This document shows, one piece after another, positions 15,699 through 25,702 of a DNA stretch of 64,000 nt. The first letter of the stretch is position 1. Each line of letters starts with the position of its first letter. Under the pieces are notes generated by a model. That model was not told where the DNA came from. It worked only from the letters and a program-made list of their open reading frames with translations, and did not search any database. A program made the position numbers and the translations under genes. The stretch comes from Curvibacter lanceolatus ATCC 14669 (GTDB lineage: Bacteria > Pseudomonadota > Gammaproteobacteria > Burkholderiales > Burkholderiaceae_C). The stretch spans positions 62,001-126,000 of the forward strand of contig NZ_KB906268.1 in NCBI RefSeq assembly GCF_000381265.1. The letters are read 5' to 3'.

Positions 15699-16460
15699 TT
15701 ATAGGGGATGTGCCGCTTGCTGTGAGTTGGAGGCCACTACCCAAGCCAGGCTCAATGAGGCAAAGACTGCATGCACCAGAACCGAGGTCAAGGCCGGCGC
15801 ATGGAACTGCCCGGCCAACCAGACGGCTGGCCCAACCAAGGCCAGGGCCTGAATGCCGATCAGAACGCACCATGAGAGCGGTGATGACAGTAACTCTCGG
15901 AACGCCTTGCTGAGTGCGATGAGAGGGTCTTTGTCGTCAGCGGCGAGATGGGCCGAGCAGATCGCCACATAGAGCACAGCGATTGCGTCGCTGAGACTGA
16001 AAGGCAACAGGGATGCCGTGGCGCCAGGAAACAGCGGGGAGACTGAGGGCAGGATCCTGAGCGCTTCGGCGCTACCTCTCTGAACCAGCAGGCCCAGCAG
16101 GCCGTACAGAAACAGGGCGTAATTGCTTTGATGGCGCCGCAGCTGGCTTGCCAGAACGCCTGTCAAAACGCTCCGGGAGCTCGTGCCCACAACTGCCTTC
16201 GGGCTGGTGCAGGCGTGCCAGGCAGAGAGGCCGCAGAACACCACCCAAGGCCATGTTAACCAGTTTAGCCAAGGCAACAGGCTGGCTATGCCCTGGATCA
16301 GCGCAGCCAGCGCCAACAAGGTCAACAGGATGTTGCGCTCCTGTCGCTTGAGCCCGTACAGCCGGCGGGCCCGGGTCAGCACCTCAGGGACGAGCCATAA
16401 GATGCGCCACTTTAAGCTTCTCGGGCCTGGGGCGCCTGCAGGGTATGAGAAATCATTCAT
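15699..16460 (-). CDS. Hypothetical inner-membrane protein
   Basis: The product is 253 residues (MNDFSYPAGAPGPRSLKW) with about five hydrophobic segments: NILLTLLALAALIQGIASLL, LTWPWVVFCGLSAW, YALFLYGLLGLLV, a weaker one near AIAVLYVAICSAHLA, and WCVLIGIQALALVGPAVWLA. No conserved motif recognised. It is divergent from the RND adaptor gene, with 108 bp between them, so a shared control region is possible. Confidence 0.6.
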   Translation of the reverse strand: MNDFSYPAGAPGPRSLKWRILWLVPEVLTRARRLYGLKRQERNILLTLLALAALIQGIASLLPWLNWLTWPWVVFCGLSAWHACTSPKAVVGTSSRSVLTGVLASQLRRHQSNYALFLYGLLGLLVQRGSAEALRILPSVSPLFPGATASLLPFSLSDAIAVLYVAICSAHLAADDKDPLIALSKAFRELLSSPLSWCVLIGIQALALVGPAVWLAGQFHAPALTSVLVHAVFASLSLAWVVASNSQQAAHPL

Positions 16461-16568
16461 GGCGTCATCCTAGAAAGACGAGGTTCGCTGAGCAACTGTC
16501 ACAGATCACAGTAGACGCTGTAGGGCTGCCTGCCGAAGATCGAGCCGAACTGGCATCGGAGTGTAGGA

Positions 16569-17759
16569 ATGCAGCGCAGAGCATGGATCGGAGTGGTGAT
16601 GGGCTTGGCCTTGGTGGTCGGTCTGGGGGGCGTGTACCTGTTCGGACGGAACAAGGAGGGGCCCGCGGCGGTACAAGGTGAAAATGCTGGCGAGTCGCGG
16701 CCCGGAGGCCGCAGGGACACCGTGGACGTGAATGCAGCACAAGCGGATCTGCTTTCGATCCAGCCGATCGGGACGCATGTCTTCCAGCTTCAACGTTCAG
16801 CCCTGGGCAGCATCGACTTCAATGAAAACTTGACGACGCAGGTGTTCACGTCCTACCAGGGCAAGATCATCGCGGCCATGGCAGATATTGGAGACCGGGT
16901 CAAGCGGGGGCAGGTTTTGTTCACTCTGGACAGCCCCGATCTGGCGGCCGCCGAATCCACCTTGCTCACGACGCGCGGCGTCTACGATCTCACGACTTCC
17001 GCCTTGCACCGGGCACAGGCCCTGTATGCCGTCCAGGGGCTTGCACAGAAAGACTATGAGCAGGCGGTATCGGATCAGATGAGTGCCGAGGCCAGCCTCA
17101 AATCGGCGCGCGAGGCGGTGCGCATCTTCGGCAAAACGGATGCCGAGATTGAACGCATCGAAACCCAACGCAAGATCGATGCCACCCTGACGGTCCGCAG
17201 TCCGGTCGCTGGCTTGGTGACGGCGCGCTCGGCCCAGCCTGGCTTGCTGGTACAGCCGGGCAACGCACCGGCGCCCTTTGTGGTGGCTGACACCTCGATC
17301 AAGTGGTTACTTATCAATGCCACGGAGGCCGACAGCCCGGCCCTGCGTGAGGGGCAGACCTTGGAGGTCACCGTGCCCGCCTTGGGTGGCAAGACGTTCA
17401 GTGGAAGGATCAAGGTCGTCGGGGCCAATGTCGATCCGGTCACCCGTACGGTCCAGATGCGTGCCGAGGTGCCCGATCCCGGACAGGTGCTGAAGGCGGG
17501 CATGTACGCCGCTTACCGGATCAGGACGGGTGCGCCGGTGACCGCCCTGGGGGCCCCTCATGAGGCCGTGGTGCGTGAGGGCGATGGTTCGATGTCGATC
17601 TGGGTCACAAAGAATGGCCGCCATATGGAGCGCAGGACTGTCCATCTCGGTGCCGAGGAAAACGGCTTCCTCCAGATTCTCGATGGCCTGCAGGCTGGCG
17701 AAATGATCGCTACCAAGGGAGCCATCTTCCTGAGCAACATGCTGGCGACCGCCAACTGA
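16569..17759 (+). CDS. RND efflux periplasmic adaptor, system 1
   Basis: The protein is 396 residues of the membrane-fusion/HlyD family. It has a signal-anchor (WIGVVMGLALVVGLGGVYLF), a barrel-sandwich hybrid half-motif (GKIIAAMADIGDRVKRGQVL), an alpha-hairpin rich in Ala/Gln/Glu (about residues 130-200), the second half-motif RSPVAGLVTARSAQPGLLVQ, and a C-terminal beta domain. The resemblance is to CusB/CzcB-type adaptors, but no Met-rich metal-binding N-terminus is present. It is 73 bp upstream of its permease. Substrate unknown. Confidence 0.88.
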   Translation: MQRRAWIGVVMGLALVVGLGGVYLFGRNKEGPAAVQGENAGESRPGGRRDTVDVNAAQADLLSIQPIGTHVFQLQRSALGSIDFNENLTTQVFTSYQGKIIAAMADIGDRVKRGQVLFTLDSPDLAAAESTLLTTRGVYDLTTSALHRAQALYAVQGLAQKDYEQAVSDQMSAEASLKSAREAVRIFGKTDAEIERIETQRKIDATLTVRSPVAGLVTARSAQPGLLVQPGNAPAPFVVADTSIKWLLINATEADSPALREGQTLEVTVPALGGKTFSGRIKVVGANVDPVTRTVQMRAEVPDPGQVLKAGMYAAYRIRTGAPVTALGAPHEAVVREGDGSMSIWVTKNGRHMERRTVHLGAEENGFLQILDGLQAGEMIATKGAIFLSNMLATAN

Positions 17760-17832
17760 GCATCCAGGAACTGGCAACACCGCGGGGCTGCGCCCTGTTT
17801 GTAAGCCTGTTCCAAACCGAGAGAGATCTGTT

Positions 17833-20800
17833 GTGATCAAAGCCATCATTGCGTTCGGACTGTCGCGCCGACCCATCATCTTGCTGAGCCTGCTGGTCTT
17901 CCTGGGCGCCGGCCTGATGAGTTTTACCCGGCTCAACATTGAGGCCTATCCCAATCCAGCCCCGGTGATTCTCGAAATCACGGCCCAGGCCCCGGGGCTG
18001 TCCGCGGAGGAAATGGAGAAGTACTACACCATCCCCATGGAAATCGGCCTGTATCCAACCCCGGGTATCCAGAACATCCGCTCGACCTCGTTCTACGGCC
18101 TGAGCTTTGTACGCGTCACATTCAAGTACGGCGTCGACTACTTTTTCGCCTACACCCAGGCGGCGTTGAGCCTGCAGCAGAATGTCTCGCTGCCCCAGAA
18201 CCAGGTACCCCAGATTCAACAGTCGTCCCTGGTCGGTGAGGTCTATCGTTATCAGGTGGTTGGCCCCAAGAATTTCGGACTCAGCAACCTGCGCACCGTA
18301 CAGGATTGGATGATCGTCCGTCGCCTGAGCACGATTCCGGGTGTGGTTCAGGTCAACAGCTGGGGGGGGACCACCAAGGACTTCGAAGTATCGATCGACA
18401 ATCAGAAATTGCAGGCCTATCACCTGACCTTGCAGCAGGTGGTTGCGGCATTGGGCAATGCCAATGTCAATGTGGGTGGGCGTGAGGTGAGTTTTGGGCA
18501 GCAGTCGGTCAACATTCGCGGCCTGGGGCTGATCGACAGCGGTGGTGCCGATGATTTGACGCAAGGTCACCGGATTGACGACATCAAGAACGTCGTGTTG
18601 ACCCAATCCAACGGTGTCCCGATCCGGGTCGGGGATGTCGCCAAGGTCCAGGTCGGGTACGTCCCTCGCCTGAGCATCGCTGGGCGCGACCACGAGGATG
18701 ACGTGGCTGCTGCCATCGTGGTGATGGGGCGGACCCAACACACCAACGACATCGTGCCCAAGATCCAGGCCATGGTCGAGCAGATGAACTCTGATGGCAG
18801 TCTGCCAGCGGGGGTGAAGATCGTTCCTTACTATGACCGAACCGGGCTGGTTGCGGTGACCACCCGGACGGTGCTCGAAAACCTGATCTTGGGCTGTCTG
18901 CTGGTGTTTTTCATCCAGTGGATTTTCTTGGGGGATCTGCGCAGCGCAGTGATCGTGGGGGTGAACATTCCCTTTGCCTTGCTGTTCAGCATCATCATCC
19001 TGGTGTTGCGCGATGAAGATGCCAACCTGCTGTCCATCGGCGCGGTGGATTTCGGGATCATCGTCGATTCGGCCGTGATCCTGGTGGAAAACGTATTCCG
19101 TAATTTTCAGTCACCGCCGGCTGAGCGGGTTGCCTTGCTCAGCCAACTTGCAGAAGGCCGTTTGGGCGCCGATCCCTCGCGTGCAGTGGGGGCTGAGATC
19201 AAACCCTCCTGGACAGACCGCCTGCGCATGATCTACATCAGTGCGACCCAGGTAGACCGCGCCGTTCTGTTCTCTGTGGCCATCACCGTAGCGGCCTTCA
19301 TTCCTCTGTTCACCATGCAAGGGGTCGAAGGACAGATTTTCGGGCCAATGGCCAAGACCTATGGCTATGCCCTGTCTGGTGCGCTCATCGCCACATTCAC
19401 GATCACCCCTGTGCTGGCCTCGATGCTGTTGCCCGAGCACATCGAAGAAGCTGAAACCTGGTTGGTCCGCACGTTGCGCAGAATCTACGCGCCGATACTT
19501 CGCTGGGCACTGTCCAATCGCCGGTTCATGGTCGGAGTCGGTGCAGTGTTTCTGCTTCTCTCCGGCTTGCTGGCACAGCGTCTCGGCTCCGAGTTCTTGC
19601 CCGCGTTGGAAGAGGGGAACCTGTGGATCCGGGCGGCCATGCCAATGACCATGACTCTGGACGCAGGTACGGATGCAACCCGCACCATGCGCGAAATTCT
19701 CTTACGTCATCCGGAAGTGGTCACGGTGGTTTCGCAGCATGGAAGGCCCGACAATGGCAGCGATGCTGCACCATTGTCCAATGTCGAGCTCTTCGTACCG
19801 CTCAAGCCCATGGATGAATGGCCGCGGGGTGAAACCAAGGAAAAACTTGTTTCGAACATCCAGCGCGAGTTCAATGATGAACTGCCTGGGGTCGTTTTCA
19901 ACTTCTCGCAATACATCCAGGACAACGTCGAGGAAGCCCTTTCCGGCGTCAAGGGGGCCAATTCCGTCAAGATCATCGGTCCCAACCTCGCCAAACTTGA
20001 GGAGCTCGCCGTGCAGGTCCGCGACCTGATGTCCACGGTGAGAGGGGTGGAAGATCTGGGCGTCTTCAACGTCCTGGGCCAGCCGAACCTGAACATCAAA
20101 ATCAACCGGGAGAAAGCCGCTCGCTATGGCCTCAACACAGGCGACGTGACCACCGTGATCCAGGCCGGACTGGCCGGGGCGGTGGCAACCACCGTCTATG
20201 AAAACGACCGTCAATTCAATCTCACGGTGCGGGCTGACAAACCATTTCGTGACTCGATCCAGGCCGTGCGCGAATTCCGCGTTGGGTATCAGACCTCCAG
20301 CGGTTCCACAGCCTACATTCCCCTGTCTGATATCGCGGAAATTACATTGGACACCGGCGCCGCCTACATCTATCACGAGTCGACAGCCCGCTTCATCCCC
20401 ATCAAGTTCAGCGTGCGGGGGCGGGATCTGGGTGGGACGGTGTCCGAAGCCCAGGAATTGATTGCGAGGAAAATCGAGTTGCCGCGCGGCTACCGCATCA
20501 GTTGGGCCGGAGAATTCGAGGACTTGCAGAAGGCGAAAGAACGCCTGTTGGTGATCGTACCGTTGAGTATGGTGCTGATTCTGGTGTTGCTCTATGGCTT
20601 GTTCAATTCCTGGCGAGACAGTTTCCTCGTGCTGGCCGGCCTGCCATTCGCCATCAGTGGTGGCATCATTGCACTCAGCGTCTCAGGCTTGGATTTCAGC
20701 ATCTCTGCGGCCATCGGTTTCATCTCGCTGTTCGGGATCACCGTCATGGATGGGATCCTCATGACGACCTACTTCAATCAGACCCGAGAGCAGACCCAGC

Positions 20801-21075
20801 TCAACGCACTCGATGCGATGTTCCACGCTGCCAGCCAGCGGATGCGGCCCATGTTGATGACCGCTCTGTCGGCCTGTATCGGGCTGTTCCCGGCGGCGAT
20901 TTCCCACGGCATCGGCAGCCAGGTGCAGCGACCATTGGCCACTGTTGTGGTTGGTGGTTTGCTGATAGGACCTGTCATGTTGTTGGTGGTGGTTCCGGCG
21001 CTGCGGACCTTGTTCATCAAGAACGCCACAATGACGGATGTCGTGGCAGGGGTGGACATCCATTCGGGTCGATGA
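17833..21075 (+). CDS. HME-type RND efflux permease, system 1
   Basis: The protein is 1080 residues with twelve predicted membrane helices and two large periplasmic loops. Helix 4 carries DFGIIVDSAVILVEN, with D406, D412 and E419 at the spacing of the CzcA proton-relay residues, which places it in the heavy-metal-efflux branch. Ser replaces the Gly usual after the second Asp. The N-terminus is MIKAIIAFGLSRRPIILLS. It pumps substrate from periplasm or cytoplasm through an outer-membrane factor using the proton gradient. Metal specificity cannot be read from the sequence. Confidence 0.9.
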   Translation: MIKAIIAFGLSRRPIILLSLLVFLGAGLMSFTRLNIEAYPNPAPVILEITAQAPGLSAEEMEKYYTIPMEIGLYPTPGIQNIRSTSFYGLSFVRVTFKYGVDYFFAYTQAALSLQQNVSLPQNQVPQIQQSSLVGEVYRYQVVGPKNFGLSNLRTVQDWMIVRRLSTIPGVVQVNSWGGTTKDFEVSIDNQKLQAYHLTLQQVVAALGNANVNVGGREVSFGQQSVNIRGLGLIDSGGADDLTQGHRIDDIKNVVLTQSNGVPIRVGDVAKVQVGYVPRLSIAGRDHEDDVAAAIVVMGRTQHTNDIVPKIQAMVEQMNSDGSLPAGVKIVPYYDRTGLVAVTTRTVLENLILGCLLVFFIQWIFLGDLRSAVIVGVNIPFALLFSIIILVLRDEDANLLSIGAVDFGIIVDSAVILVENVFRNFQSPPAERVALLSQLAEGRLGADPSRAVGAEIKPSWTDRLRMIYISATQVDRAVLFSVAITVAAFIPLFTMQGVEGQIFGPMAKTYGYALSGALIATFTITPVLASMLLPEHIEEAETWLVRTLRRIYAPILRWALSNRRFMVGVGAVFLLLSGLLAQRLGSEFLPALEEGNLWIRAAMPMTMTLDAGTDATRTMREILLRHPEVVTVVSQHGRPDNGSDAAPLSNVELFVPLKPMDEWPRGETKEKLVSNIQREFNDELPGVVFNFSQYIQDNVEEALSGVKGANSVKIIGPNLAKLEELAVQVRDLMSTVRGVEDLGVFNVLGQPNLNIKINREKAARYGLNTGDVTTVIQAGLAGAVATTVYENDRQFNLTVRADKPFRDSIQAVREFRVGYQTSSGSTAYIPLSDIAEITLDTGAAYIYHESTARFIPIKFSVRGRDLGGTVSEAQELIARKIELPRGYRISWAGEFEDLQKAKERLLVIVPLSMVLILVLLYGLFNSWRDSFLVLAGLPFAISGGIIALSVSGLDFSISAAIGFISLFGITVMDGILMTTYFNQTREQTQLNALDAMFHAASQRMRPMLMTALSACIGLFPAAISHGIGSQVQRPLATVVVGGLLIGPVMLLVVVPALRTLFIKNATMTDVVAGVDIHSGR

Positions 21076-21112
21076 CATGCGGTGCAGTTCAAATTGTTGG
21101 CCAGTCCCCTTG

Positions 21113-21685
21113 ATGGGGAAATACAGAGCACGGCGATGGGGTGTGCGAACCATTGCAATCGTCGGCGCCCTCTCTCCCTTGTGGTGCTTGGCAGTGTCGC
21201 CCGCTACCGGGGCGCTGCTGGTGCGTCCCGCAAATCGCATGATCGCGGGATCGGGCGCGGGGGCCATTGATGGACAAAGCCGAGTGCTGGGGTATGCGTC
21301 AGCTGGTGTTGTCGGTGGTGGCGCCACGGTCCCTGGAGCCGCAATTGGAGGAGCCGCCGTCCCGCCGCCCAACTCCATGGTGCGGGCCGGAGCAGTCCCT
21401 GCCACGGCGAATGCGGCCCAAAATCCTGCAGGAGTCGGCGGCGTTGTTATGGGCAACGGCGCAGCAGCCCCGCCCAACACAAATTCATCAACGCCCGTGC
21501 CATCGATCCCATCCGCTGGAAATACGGGTAATGCTGGCTCAGTCAACCAGCCACAGCGATCAGTGGGGACAAGTACAGCGACGAATCGTGTCACAGGGCT
21601 TTTCCAGCGTCCGTCGGTTGCGGCCGGTTCCGGGCCCAGCGCCACAGATTCAGGCGCATCCTCTGCGACAGCGGCGTCACCTTGA
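21113..21685 (+). CDS. Low-complexity exported protein after RND permease
   Basis: About 190 residues from MGKYRARRWGVRTIAIVGAL, which gives a signal-peptide-like N-terminus. Earlier ATGs at 21038 and 21077 lie in or at the end of the permease gene. The mature part is rich in Gly, Ala, Pro and Asn (GVGGVVMGNGAAAPPNTNSS) and likely disordered. No family recognised. It sits 37 bp after the permease and could be co-transcribed. No strong ribosome-binding site is visible. Confidence 0.45.
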   Translation: MGKYRARRWGVRTIAIVGALSPLWCLAVSPATGALLVRPANRMIAGSGAGAIDGQSRVLGYASAGVVGGGATVPGAAIGGAAVPPPNSMVRAGAVPATANAAQNPAGVGGVVMGNGAAAPPNTNSSTPVPSIPSAGNTGNAGSVNQPQRSVGTSTATNRVTGLFQRPSVAAGSGPSATDSGASSATAASP

Positions 21686-21698
21686 GTGGGGTGTGACC

Positions 21699-22325
21699 TC
21701 AGCCTTTGTACTGATGGATGATGCCGCTCGCGGCTGCTTTCACCACCGCCTCGATCCGTGTTGCGACTCCCAGTTTGGTGCGCGCGTTGTCGATGTGGAA
21801 ATCAATGGTCCGTTTGGACAGGCCGAGGATGATCGCGATCTCACTCGAGGTCTTGCCCCGAGCAGACCATGTCAGTGCCTCTATTTCGCGTTCGCTCAAC
21901 TCCACGCTCGGCGCCTGGGCTCGTTGGCCTTGCAGTCGGGCCAACCGCGTGCGGATGATCGACAGGAGTATTTCGAAATCGACGGGTTTGGTCAGATAGT
22001 CATCCGCCCCCATCTGCCGGCCTTTGAGCTCTGCGGTGCGTTGCCCCAGGGCGGTCAGGAAGATGAACGGGAGATCGATGAATCGCGGAGCCAGGGCATT
22101 GATTTGCTGCAGCAATTCAAATCCATCCATGCCCGGCATCGTCACATCGCACAAGACAAGATCCGGGCGTTGCCGCAGCAGGCTGCTCAGGGCATGAAAT
22201 CCATCCCGGGCGACCTCGACCTGGAAGCCCTGATCTGTCAGTTCCTCAGCGATGAGCTCGGCGGTATCCTGATCGTCTTCAACACACAAAATACGTTGCT
22301 GAGGATGGCCGATTGGGTCTTCCAT
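21699..22325 (-). CDS. LuxR/NarL-type response regulator
   Basis: The protein is 208 residues from MEDPIGHPQQRILCVEDD. The receiver domain has D60 as phospho-acceptor (LVLCDVTMPGMDG), acidic D17-D18 and K113 (LTKPVDF). The C-terminal LuxR-type helix-turn-helix is SEREIEALTWSARGKTSSEI followed by GLSKRTIDFHIDNARTKLG. It is transcribed divergently from the adjacent kinase, which is its likely partner. An upstream ATG at 22400 would overlap the kinase start and is less likely. The pair lies between the two RND systems and may control them. Confidence 0.88.
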   Translation of the reverse strand: MEDPIGHPQQRILCVEDDQDTAELIAEELTDQGFQVEVARDGFHALSSLLRQRPDLVLCDVTMPGMDGFELLQQINALAPRFIDLPFIFLTALGQRTAELKGRQMGADDYLTKPVDFEILLSIIRTRLARLQGQRAQAPSVELSEREIEALTWSARGKTSSEIAIILGLSKRTIDFHIDNARTKLGVATRIEAVVKAAASGIIHQYKG

Positions 22326-22390
22326 GCCGAAAACTCCATGGCTGTAGATCTTGAAATGTTGCCCCTGACAGGGCGCCAGGCTGACTGCAA

Positions 22391-24061
22391 ATGATAGCAA
22401 AGCTCAATCTCCAGTTCGCGGCCATCATCCGTTTTTTCTTCGGGTCTGGCGACCAGTTGCAGACGGTCCGATACATCTATTCCATCCGGCTGCGCCTGTT
22501 GGTGATTTTTCTCACTTTCCTGTTTCTGGTGCTCGGGGTGGGCCTGGTCGGCGTGTACCGCCTGAGCGAGTTCAACGGGGTGTCGCGCGAGATCAGTGCC
22601 CACTGGCTGGAGAGCACGCGCATCATGGGCGACCTCAACAATTTCATCTCCGATCTCAGGACCGCCGAAGGCGATCTGATCATTTCCCCCGCCCCGAGGG
22701 ACCGGGTGAACGCTGTAGGCCAGTTCCGGGAGCTCGACCGCACCGTCAAGCACAGCCTCCAGGAGTTCGGACGCATCGTGAACGATGCCAGCGAGGCCCT
22801 GCTGTACGAGGAGTTCCAGCGTGAATGGCGGACCTATCGCGAACATGCCGATGAGGTCGTCTCGCTGACACTGCAAGGGAGGGTGGAAGATGCCAGGAAC
22901 TTGTACCGCGGCCCTTCACTGCAGGCCTACAACATTGCCAACCACAGCTTGCTGCAGTTGATGAACAACAACATCAAAGGGGCACGGGTTGCGGTCGATC
23001 GACAGTCGGCGGCCTACAGGCAGGCCTTCGGAATGATCCTGATGGTCATGTTCGTGGCCCTGTTCCTAGTGCTGACCGCAATTGCCGGATTCGTGTCCGT
23101 GGTTTCCAAGCCCATGCTGGATCTGGTGGACATCATGAACAAGATCGGGGCGGGCCAGTTGCAGGTCCAGGTGCCGGGTCTGCAGCGACGTGATGAAATG
23201 GGTGAGATGGCCCGGGCCGTGCTCCGATTTCGTGACAACACCGAGGAGTTGAACCGAAGTCGCCAGATCCTGGCCGCCCAAGCGAAGCGTCTGGGACAGA
23301 GTCTCGACATCGAACGGCGCATGGTGGCTTTGCAGAGCGATTTCATTTCGACCGTTTCACATGAATTCCGCACCCCTCTGAACGTCATCGATGGTCATGT
23401 CCAGCGCTTGCTGCGGACCAAGGATGCAGTCGATGCTGAGGTCCTTGCGGCGCGTTGCCTCAAGATCAGGTCGGCCGTTTCGCGCATGACCGACCTCATC
23501 CATCGTTTGCTCGACTCCGCGGATGCGCTGGAATTGCAGATGCCCGAGGCGCTTCAAATGGGAGCTTTCTCATTGCGTGGCATGCTGCACGAGCTGGCCG
23601 ACATGTACCGTGACTCTACCCAGCCAGAACGCCTGATCCACGAAGACTATGAGTCCGGTGTCCCGGACACGTTTCGTGGTGATGAACGCCTGCTGTCGCA
23701 GGCGGTGAGCAATCTGCTCGACAACGCTCTCAAATATTCGGCCTCGCCGCAGCCGGTCGTGCTCCGTCTGAGGGCCAACGAGCGCGAATTCCTCATTGAA
23801 GTGATCGACTGCGGCATCGGTATCCTGGACAAGGACCGGCAGCGCATTTTTGAGCAATATACGCGAGGTGAAAATGCCAATTCGGTTGCCGGTGCCGGGG
23901 TCGGCCTGAGCCTGGTGAAATGGGTCATGCGGCTTCACGGCGGAGCCGTCATGCTGGATTCCATCCCCGGTCGGGGCGCGACATTCAGCCTCAGACTGCC
24001 CAAGCCGCCTGTTGCTGGTGCCGTATCGTCAGCGCCGACCGAGGGGCGCGCGCCGGCCTGA
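22391..24061 (+). CDS. Membrane sensor histidine kinase
   Basis: The protein is 556 residues. TM1 is about 31-53 (LLVIFLTFLFLVLGVGLVGV), the periplasmic helical sensor domain about 54-210, and TM2 MILMVMFVALFLVLTAIAGF. HAMP follows, then HisKA with phospho-acceptor H324 (STVSHEFRTPLNVI), and HATPase with N box LLDNALKYSAS, DCGIGI and GAGVGLSLVKW. It should phosphorylate the divergent LuxR-type regulator. The signal is unknown. Its 3' end faces the outer-membrane factor gene. Confidence 0.92.
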   Translation: MIAKLNLQFAAIIRFFFGSGDQLQTVRYIYSIRLRLLVIFLTFLFLVLGVGLVGVYRLSEFNGVSREISAHWLESTRIMGDLNNFISDLRTAEGDLIISPAPRDRVNAVGQFRELDRTVKHSLQEFGRIVNDASEALLYEEFQREWRTYREHADEVVSLTLQGRVEDARNLYRGPSLQAYNIANHSLLQLMNNNIKGARVAVDRQSAAYRQAFGMILMVMFVALFLVLTAIAGFVSVVSKPMLDLVDIMNKIGAGQLQVQVPGLQRRDEMGEMARAVLRFRDNTEELNRSRQILAAQAKRLGQSLDIERRMVALQSDFISTVSHEFRTPLNVIDGHVQRLLRTKDAVDAEVLAARCLKIRSAVSRMTDLIHRLLDSADALELQMPEALQMGAFSLRGMLHELADMYRDSTQPERLIHEDYESGVPDTFRGDERLLSQAVSNLLDNALKYSASPQPVVLRLRANEREFLIEVIDCGIGILDKDRQRIFEQYTRGENANSVAGAGVGLSLVKWVMRLHGGAVMLDSIPGRGATFSLRLPKPPVAGAVSSAPTEGRAPA

Positions 24062-24090
24062 TGGGCCCGTTTCACTCGGTGGCCTTGGGC

Positions 24091-25668
24091 CTATTTCGGG
24101 GCGGCTTCAGCCCGCTGTTCGCGCCCACGGTTCCACCATCCGCCTCCAAGTGCCTGGAACAGGGCCACGGAGTCGCCCAATCGTGACGCTTGGGCTTGGA
24201 TCAGTGACAGCCGGGCTTGCTGATAGTTCTGTTCGGCAGTGAGCAGGGTCAGGTAAGACACATAGCCCAGTCGGTATTGCTGTTCCGTCAATTCGAACGA
24301 CACCCGTGCCGCCGTGACGGCTCTCTCGGCTGCGGCATGGGTATGGGCGTCTGCATGGATGGCGTGGAGCGTGTCGGCCACGTTTTGGAAAGCCGTCAGC
24401 ACGGTTGACCGGTACATGGCCTGTGCCTGGTTCAGTCCTTCTTCGGCGGCTCTCTGACGTGCCTTCAGCGTGCCTCCATCGAACAGGGTTTGGGCAACGT
24501 TGCCTGTCAGGCTGAACAACTTGCCAGATGGCCAGAACATCTGACTAAACTCCGAGGCGTTGCCTCCCAAGGTCGAGTTGATCGAAAACTGGGGAATGCG
24601 CGCCGCAATGGCCACGCCGACCTGCGCGCTGGCGGCATGCAGCTGCGCCTCGGCGCTCAGGATGTCAGGTCGCTGAGAGACCAGCTCAGAAGGCAGGCTC
24701 AACGGCAGCTCGGCCGGCAGAGTGAGAGATGCCATTGTGAAGTGCTCATTCAAATCTTGGTCTGGGGTCGTACCGGCCAGTACACGGATCAGATCGCGGG
24801 TTTGTTCCAACTGCTTTTCCAGCGGGGGGAGTGACTGCTGCGCCTGAGCCAGGGCCAGCTCCTGGGCGGCCACATCAATGCGCATGGCATACCCCAGACG
24901 GAATTGTTCCCGCAGGACCTTGAGTGCCCGCTCGCTGGAGTCGATCAAGGCTTGCACCGTCCGGATCTGATCCCGTGTCGAGGCTTCCTGGATGGCCGCG
25001 GCCACCACGTTGCTTGCCAGGGTGAGGTAGGCTGCTTCCAGTTGATAGCCTTGGAATTCAGACTGTGCCTGCAAGGATTCGACCAGGCGCCGATTGGCAC
25101 CGAAGACATCGGGAACGTAGCCCACGGTCAAGGTGGCACTGTGCCAGTTGTAAATCACTGCCTCGTTAAATGGGGCAGTTCCTCCTTGGCTGGCGGGGGT
25201 GTTGGAGACAGTTGAGATCACGCTGCCGTTGCCCTGAATGCCCGGTGAGTTTCCTCCGGTATTGCCTGACAGCTTGGTCCGAGAGGGGGCGTAGCTGGCT
25301 TGTATCGTCGGGAAAAAGAAGCCTTCCTGAGCGGTGGTGTTGTAGCGGGCCTGGCGCAACGAGGCCACAGCGGCATCAATGGTCGGATTGGCTTGAAAGG
25401 ACCGGCGTACCAGCCGGTCCAGGTCCGGTGAACGGAACTGTTCCCACCATTGAGCAGAGATCCTGTCCCCGATCCGCAGCGTTTGAGACGGTGCGTCACC
25501 GGCCATCGTTGGCGCCGCGTGATCCGGTCGTGATTCAGGGCTGTAGCGCGTGGCGGTCGGTGGTGTCGGCCGGGTGAAATCGGGCCCCACTGCACAAGCT
25601 GTAAGCAGGCTTGTCGCAACCAGTGTGCCCGCAAGGTACAGACGATCAATTCGAGGTGATGGATGCAT
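24091..25668 (-). CDS. RND outer-membrane lipoprotein, NodT/OprM family
   Basis: The protein is about 525 residues from MHPSPRIDRLYLAGTLVATS, with lipobox LLTAC followed by AVGPDFTRPTPPT, the standard start of NodT-type factors. Two OEP repeats form the 12-strand barrel and helical tunnel. The length is normal. It is the only complete outer-membrane factor in the window, so it may serve both RND systems. Its upstream region overlaps the end of the truncated paralogue (25703-26608). Confidence 0.88.
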   Translation of the reverse strand: MHPSPRIDRLYLAGTLVATSLLTACAVGPDFTRPTPPTATRYSPESRPDHAAPTMAGDAPSQTLRIGDRISAQWWEQFRSPDLDRLVRRSFQANPTIDAAVASLRQARYNTTAQEGFFFPTIQASYAPSRTKLSGNTGGNSPGIQGNGSVISTVSNTPASQGGTAPFNEAVIYNWHSATLTVGYVPDVFGANRRLVESLQAQSEFQGYQLEAAYLTLASNVVAAAIQEASTRDQIRTVQALIDSSERALKVLREQFRLGYAMRIDVAAQELALAQAQQSLPPLEKQLEQTRDLIRVLAGTTPDQDLNEHFTMASLTLPAELPLSLPSELVSQRPDILSAEAQLHAASAQVGVAIAARIPQFSINSTLGGNASEFSQMFWPSGKLFSLTGNVAQTLFDGGTLKARQRAAEEGLNQAQAMYRSTVLTAFQNVADTLHAIHADAHTHAAAERAVTAARVSFELTEQQYRLGYVSYLTLLTAEQNYQQARLSLIQAQASRLGDSVALFQALGGGWWNRGREQRAEAAPK

Positions 25669-25702
25669 GGCTGTAAGACCGTCAAGAACGACAACAAAAA
25701 TT

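Noticed and set aside
17710-18741. A 343-codon minus-strand frame across the RND permease start
   Set aside because: It is antisense to a well-supported permease gene and has no recognisable domain.
21267-22394. A 375-codon plus-strand frame opposite the LuxR-type regulator
   Set aside because: The minus strand carries an unmistakable receiver and helix-turn-helix protein.
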